DNA of 6,801 nucleotides from Clostridiaceae bacterium. Lineage in GTDB: Bacteria > Bacillota > Clostridia > Oscillospirales > Acutalibacteraceae. The stretch is taken from NCBI GenBank assembly GCA_904501685.1, contig CAJGBX010000072.1, forward strand, positions 1-6,801. Direction: 5' to 3'. Shown piece after piece: positions 5,320-6,801 of this stretch (position 1 is its first letter; the number at the start of each line of letters is the position of its first letter). The position numbers were made by a program, and so were the translations under genes. The notes beneath the pieces were generated by a model, which searched no databases, was not told where the DNA came from, and saw nothing but the letters and a program-made list of their open reading frames with translations.

Positions 5320-6801
5320 ATGAAATATAATTTCGGAGGCTTTACCTCCAAGGCAAATCAAGCCTTAAATCTTGCTATTGGCAGTGCCGAAGTTTTAGGA
5401 CATACCTATGTCGGCAGTGAACATCTGCTTTTGGGACTTTTATCTGTTGAGGATTCGGTTGCCGCCGGTCTTTTAAATGAGAACAAGGTTACTAAGGAAA
5501 TGATTACCGAGCTTGTAAAAAGCAATATCGGCAGCGGTTCGCCGACAAACCTCACACCTGAGCATTTAACTCCACGTGCTAAGCGTGTGATTGAGGTGGC
5601 GGTTTCAAGCAGTAGGGATACAGGCAATTCCTTTGTCGGTACAGAGCATTTGCTTATCGGAATTTTAGGTGAGGGTGATAACTATGCAATTAGATTTTTG
5701 AATGAGCTTAACGTCGACGTTGCTACCTTAACCGAGAAAACGCTTGAGTCGGCAGGCATTGACCTTAATGAGCCTATAAAGCATACCGAAAGAGAAAGGT
5801 CACGCAGTAACGTTAAGCCGACAACGGGAAAACAGAAATCAAAAACTCCAACCTTGGATAAATTCGGTCGTGACTTGACTGAAGCTGCAAAACTTGGAAA
5901 AATTGACCCTTGTATCGGTCGAACAAAGGAAATAGAGCGTGTCATTCAGATTCTTTGCCGAAGGACTAAGAATAATCCTTGTCTTATCGGTGAGCCGGGT
6001 GTTGGAAAAACCGCAGTAGCCGAAGGCCTGGCATTAAAAATTTCCGAGGGAAATGCTCCAGAGATTTTAAGCAATAAGCGTGTCGTTGCACTTGATTTGA
6101 CCGGAATGGTAGCCGGTACCAAGTACCGCGGTGACTTTGAGGAACGTATAAAAAATGCAATTGACGAGGTTGCATCCTCGGATGATGTTATTTTGTTTAT
6201 AGATGAAATTCACACAATTGTCGGTGCAGGAGCTTCGGCTGACGGTTCAATTGATGCCGCGAATATTTTAAAGCCATCCTTAGCACGTGGTGAACTGCAG
6301 GTTATCGGTGCTACAACCTTGGATGAATACCGTAAAAATATTGAAAAAGATTCGGCATTAGAACGCCGTTTTCAGCCTGTTTTAGTAGGTGAACCTTCGG
6401 AAGAAGATGCCGTTCTTATATTAAAGGGATTAAGAGAAAAGTATGAGGCACACCATAAGGTGCACATTACCGATGAGGCAATTACAGCCGCAGTAAAGCT
6501 ATCGGCCCGCTACATTGCCGATCGCTTTTTACCCGATAAGGCAATCGATCTTATTGATGAGGCTACTTCAAGAGTACGCTTAAACGCAGCAATGGCACCT
6601 GACGACATTAAGGAGCTGGAGGCTTTAATTAAGAAAACCTCTGAGCAGAAGGATAAGGCTATCGAAAGTCAGGAGTTTGAAAAGGCGGCCGATTTACGGG
6701 ACAAGGAACGTGAATTAACCGAAAAGCTAAAGCTCAGTAAATCCGAATGGAGTAAATCCTCGGGCGAATTTACTGAACAGGTAACGGCTGAAAATATTGC
6801 C
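5320..6801 (+). CDS. clpC: ClpC, AAA+ unfoldase of the ClpCP protease, 3' end cut off by the window
   Basis: ClpC is a hexameric ATPase that unfolds substrates and threads them into ClpP; phospho-arginine is its degradation tag. The first 494 residues are present; homologues have about 810-820, so the second ATPase ring and the ClpP-binding loop lie beyond the right edge. The N-domain has two Clp repeats (about 1-75 and 80-145) with VGSEHLLLGL and VGTEHLLIGI. E34 and E109 align with E32 and E106 of B. subtilis ClpC, which bind phospho-arginine. A linker with TLDKFGRDLT leads to D1, with Walker A GEPGVGKT (224-231), Walker B LFIDE (D295, E296) and arginine finger ERRF (348-351). The coiled-coil middle domain with its UVR motif (about 430-468: FEKAADLRDKE) follows. 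F453 there matches the aromatic residue that holds the inactive resting state in ClpC. A start at 5320 is preceded by AAAGGGTGAT. The 29-base gap to mcsB shows no promoter or terminator, so it is co-transcribed. Confidence 0.97.
   Translation, partial: MKYNFGGFTSKANQALNLAIGSAEVLGHTYVGSEHLLLGLLSVEDSVAAGLLNENKVTKEMITELVKSNIGSGSPTNLTPEHLTPRAKRVIEVAVSSSRDTGNSFVGTEHLLIGILGEGDNYAIRFLNELNVDVATLTEKTLESAGIDLNEPIKHTERERSRSNVKPTTGKQKSKTPTLDKFGRDLTEAAKLGKIDPCIGRTKEIERVIQILCRRTKNNPCLIGEPGVGKTAVAEGLALKISEGNAPEILSNKRVVALDLTGMVAGTKYRGDFEERIKNAIDEVASSDDVILFIDEIHTIVGAGASADGSIDAANILKPSLARGELQVIGATTLDEYRKNIEKDSALERRFQPVLVGEPSEEDAVLILKGLREKYEAHHKVHITDEAITAAVKLSARYIADRFLPDKAIDLIDEATSRVRLNAAMAPDDIKELEALIKKTSEQKDKAIESQEFEKAADLRDKERELTEKLKLSKSEWSKSSGEFTEQVTAENIA

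Noticed and set aside
5406..6175. Minus-strand open frames opposite clpC
   Set aside because: These are antisense to the conserved N-domain and first ATPase domain, with no start signals or recognisable products.

Overview
The window looks like the chromosome of a low-GC, Gram-positive anaerobe of the class Clostridia, most likely an Oscillospiraceae/Ruminococcaceae-type gut bacterium. Three things suggest this: a CtsR-controlled ctsR-mcsA-mcsB-clpC operon (a Firmicutes hallmark), strong AGGAGG-type ribosome binding sites with TATAAT promoters in AT-rich spacers, and a tiny Cys/Gly/Asn-rich protein of a kind I associate with that family. The taxon is an inference from gene content, not a search result.

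Layout. Positions 1-2864 (minus strand) hold a large LacZ-type GH2 beta-galactosidase whose last roughly 100 residues lie beyond the left edge. Upstream of it, at 2865-3001, is an AT-rich promoter region with a consensus extended -10 box. Then, still on the minus strand, comes a 40-codon Cys-rich gene (3044-3166) with a strong Shine-Dalgarno sequence and a strong intrinsic terminator (3002-3028). The intergenic stretch 3167-3320 is divergent. It carries a TTGACT-17-TATAAT promoter reading right, with a perfect CtsR operator and an extra third half-site laid over its -35 box.

The plus-strand operon follows: ctsR (3321-3773), mcsA (3786-4274), mcsB (4277-5290) and the first 494 codons of clpC (5320 to the right edge). 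Spacings are 12, 2 and 29 bases and no internal terminator is visible, so this is one transcription unit.

How the genes work together. CtsR represses the operon by binding the tandem heptads. On protein stress, McsB (protein arginine kinase), activated by McsA, phosphorylates arginines on CtsR and on damaged proteins. The N-domain of ClpC recognises phospho-arginine and feeds these substrates to ClpP, which is not in the window. All the signature residues I could check are present, from the CtsR DNA-binding wing to the ClpC phospho-arginine pockets, so the system looks functional. The beta-galactosidase is a separate sugar-catabolic gene with its own promoter.

No wholly new system is evident. 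The least explained element is the small Cys-rich gene and its possible link to the adjacent stress operon. There is no gene-free stretch longer than 300 bases, and I saw no tRNA, rRNA, CRISPR array or mobile element.
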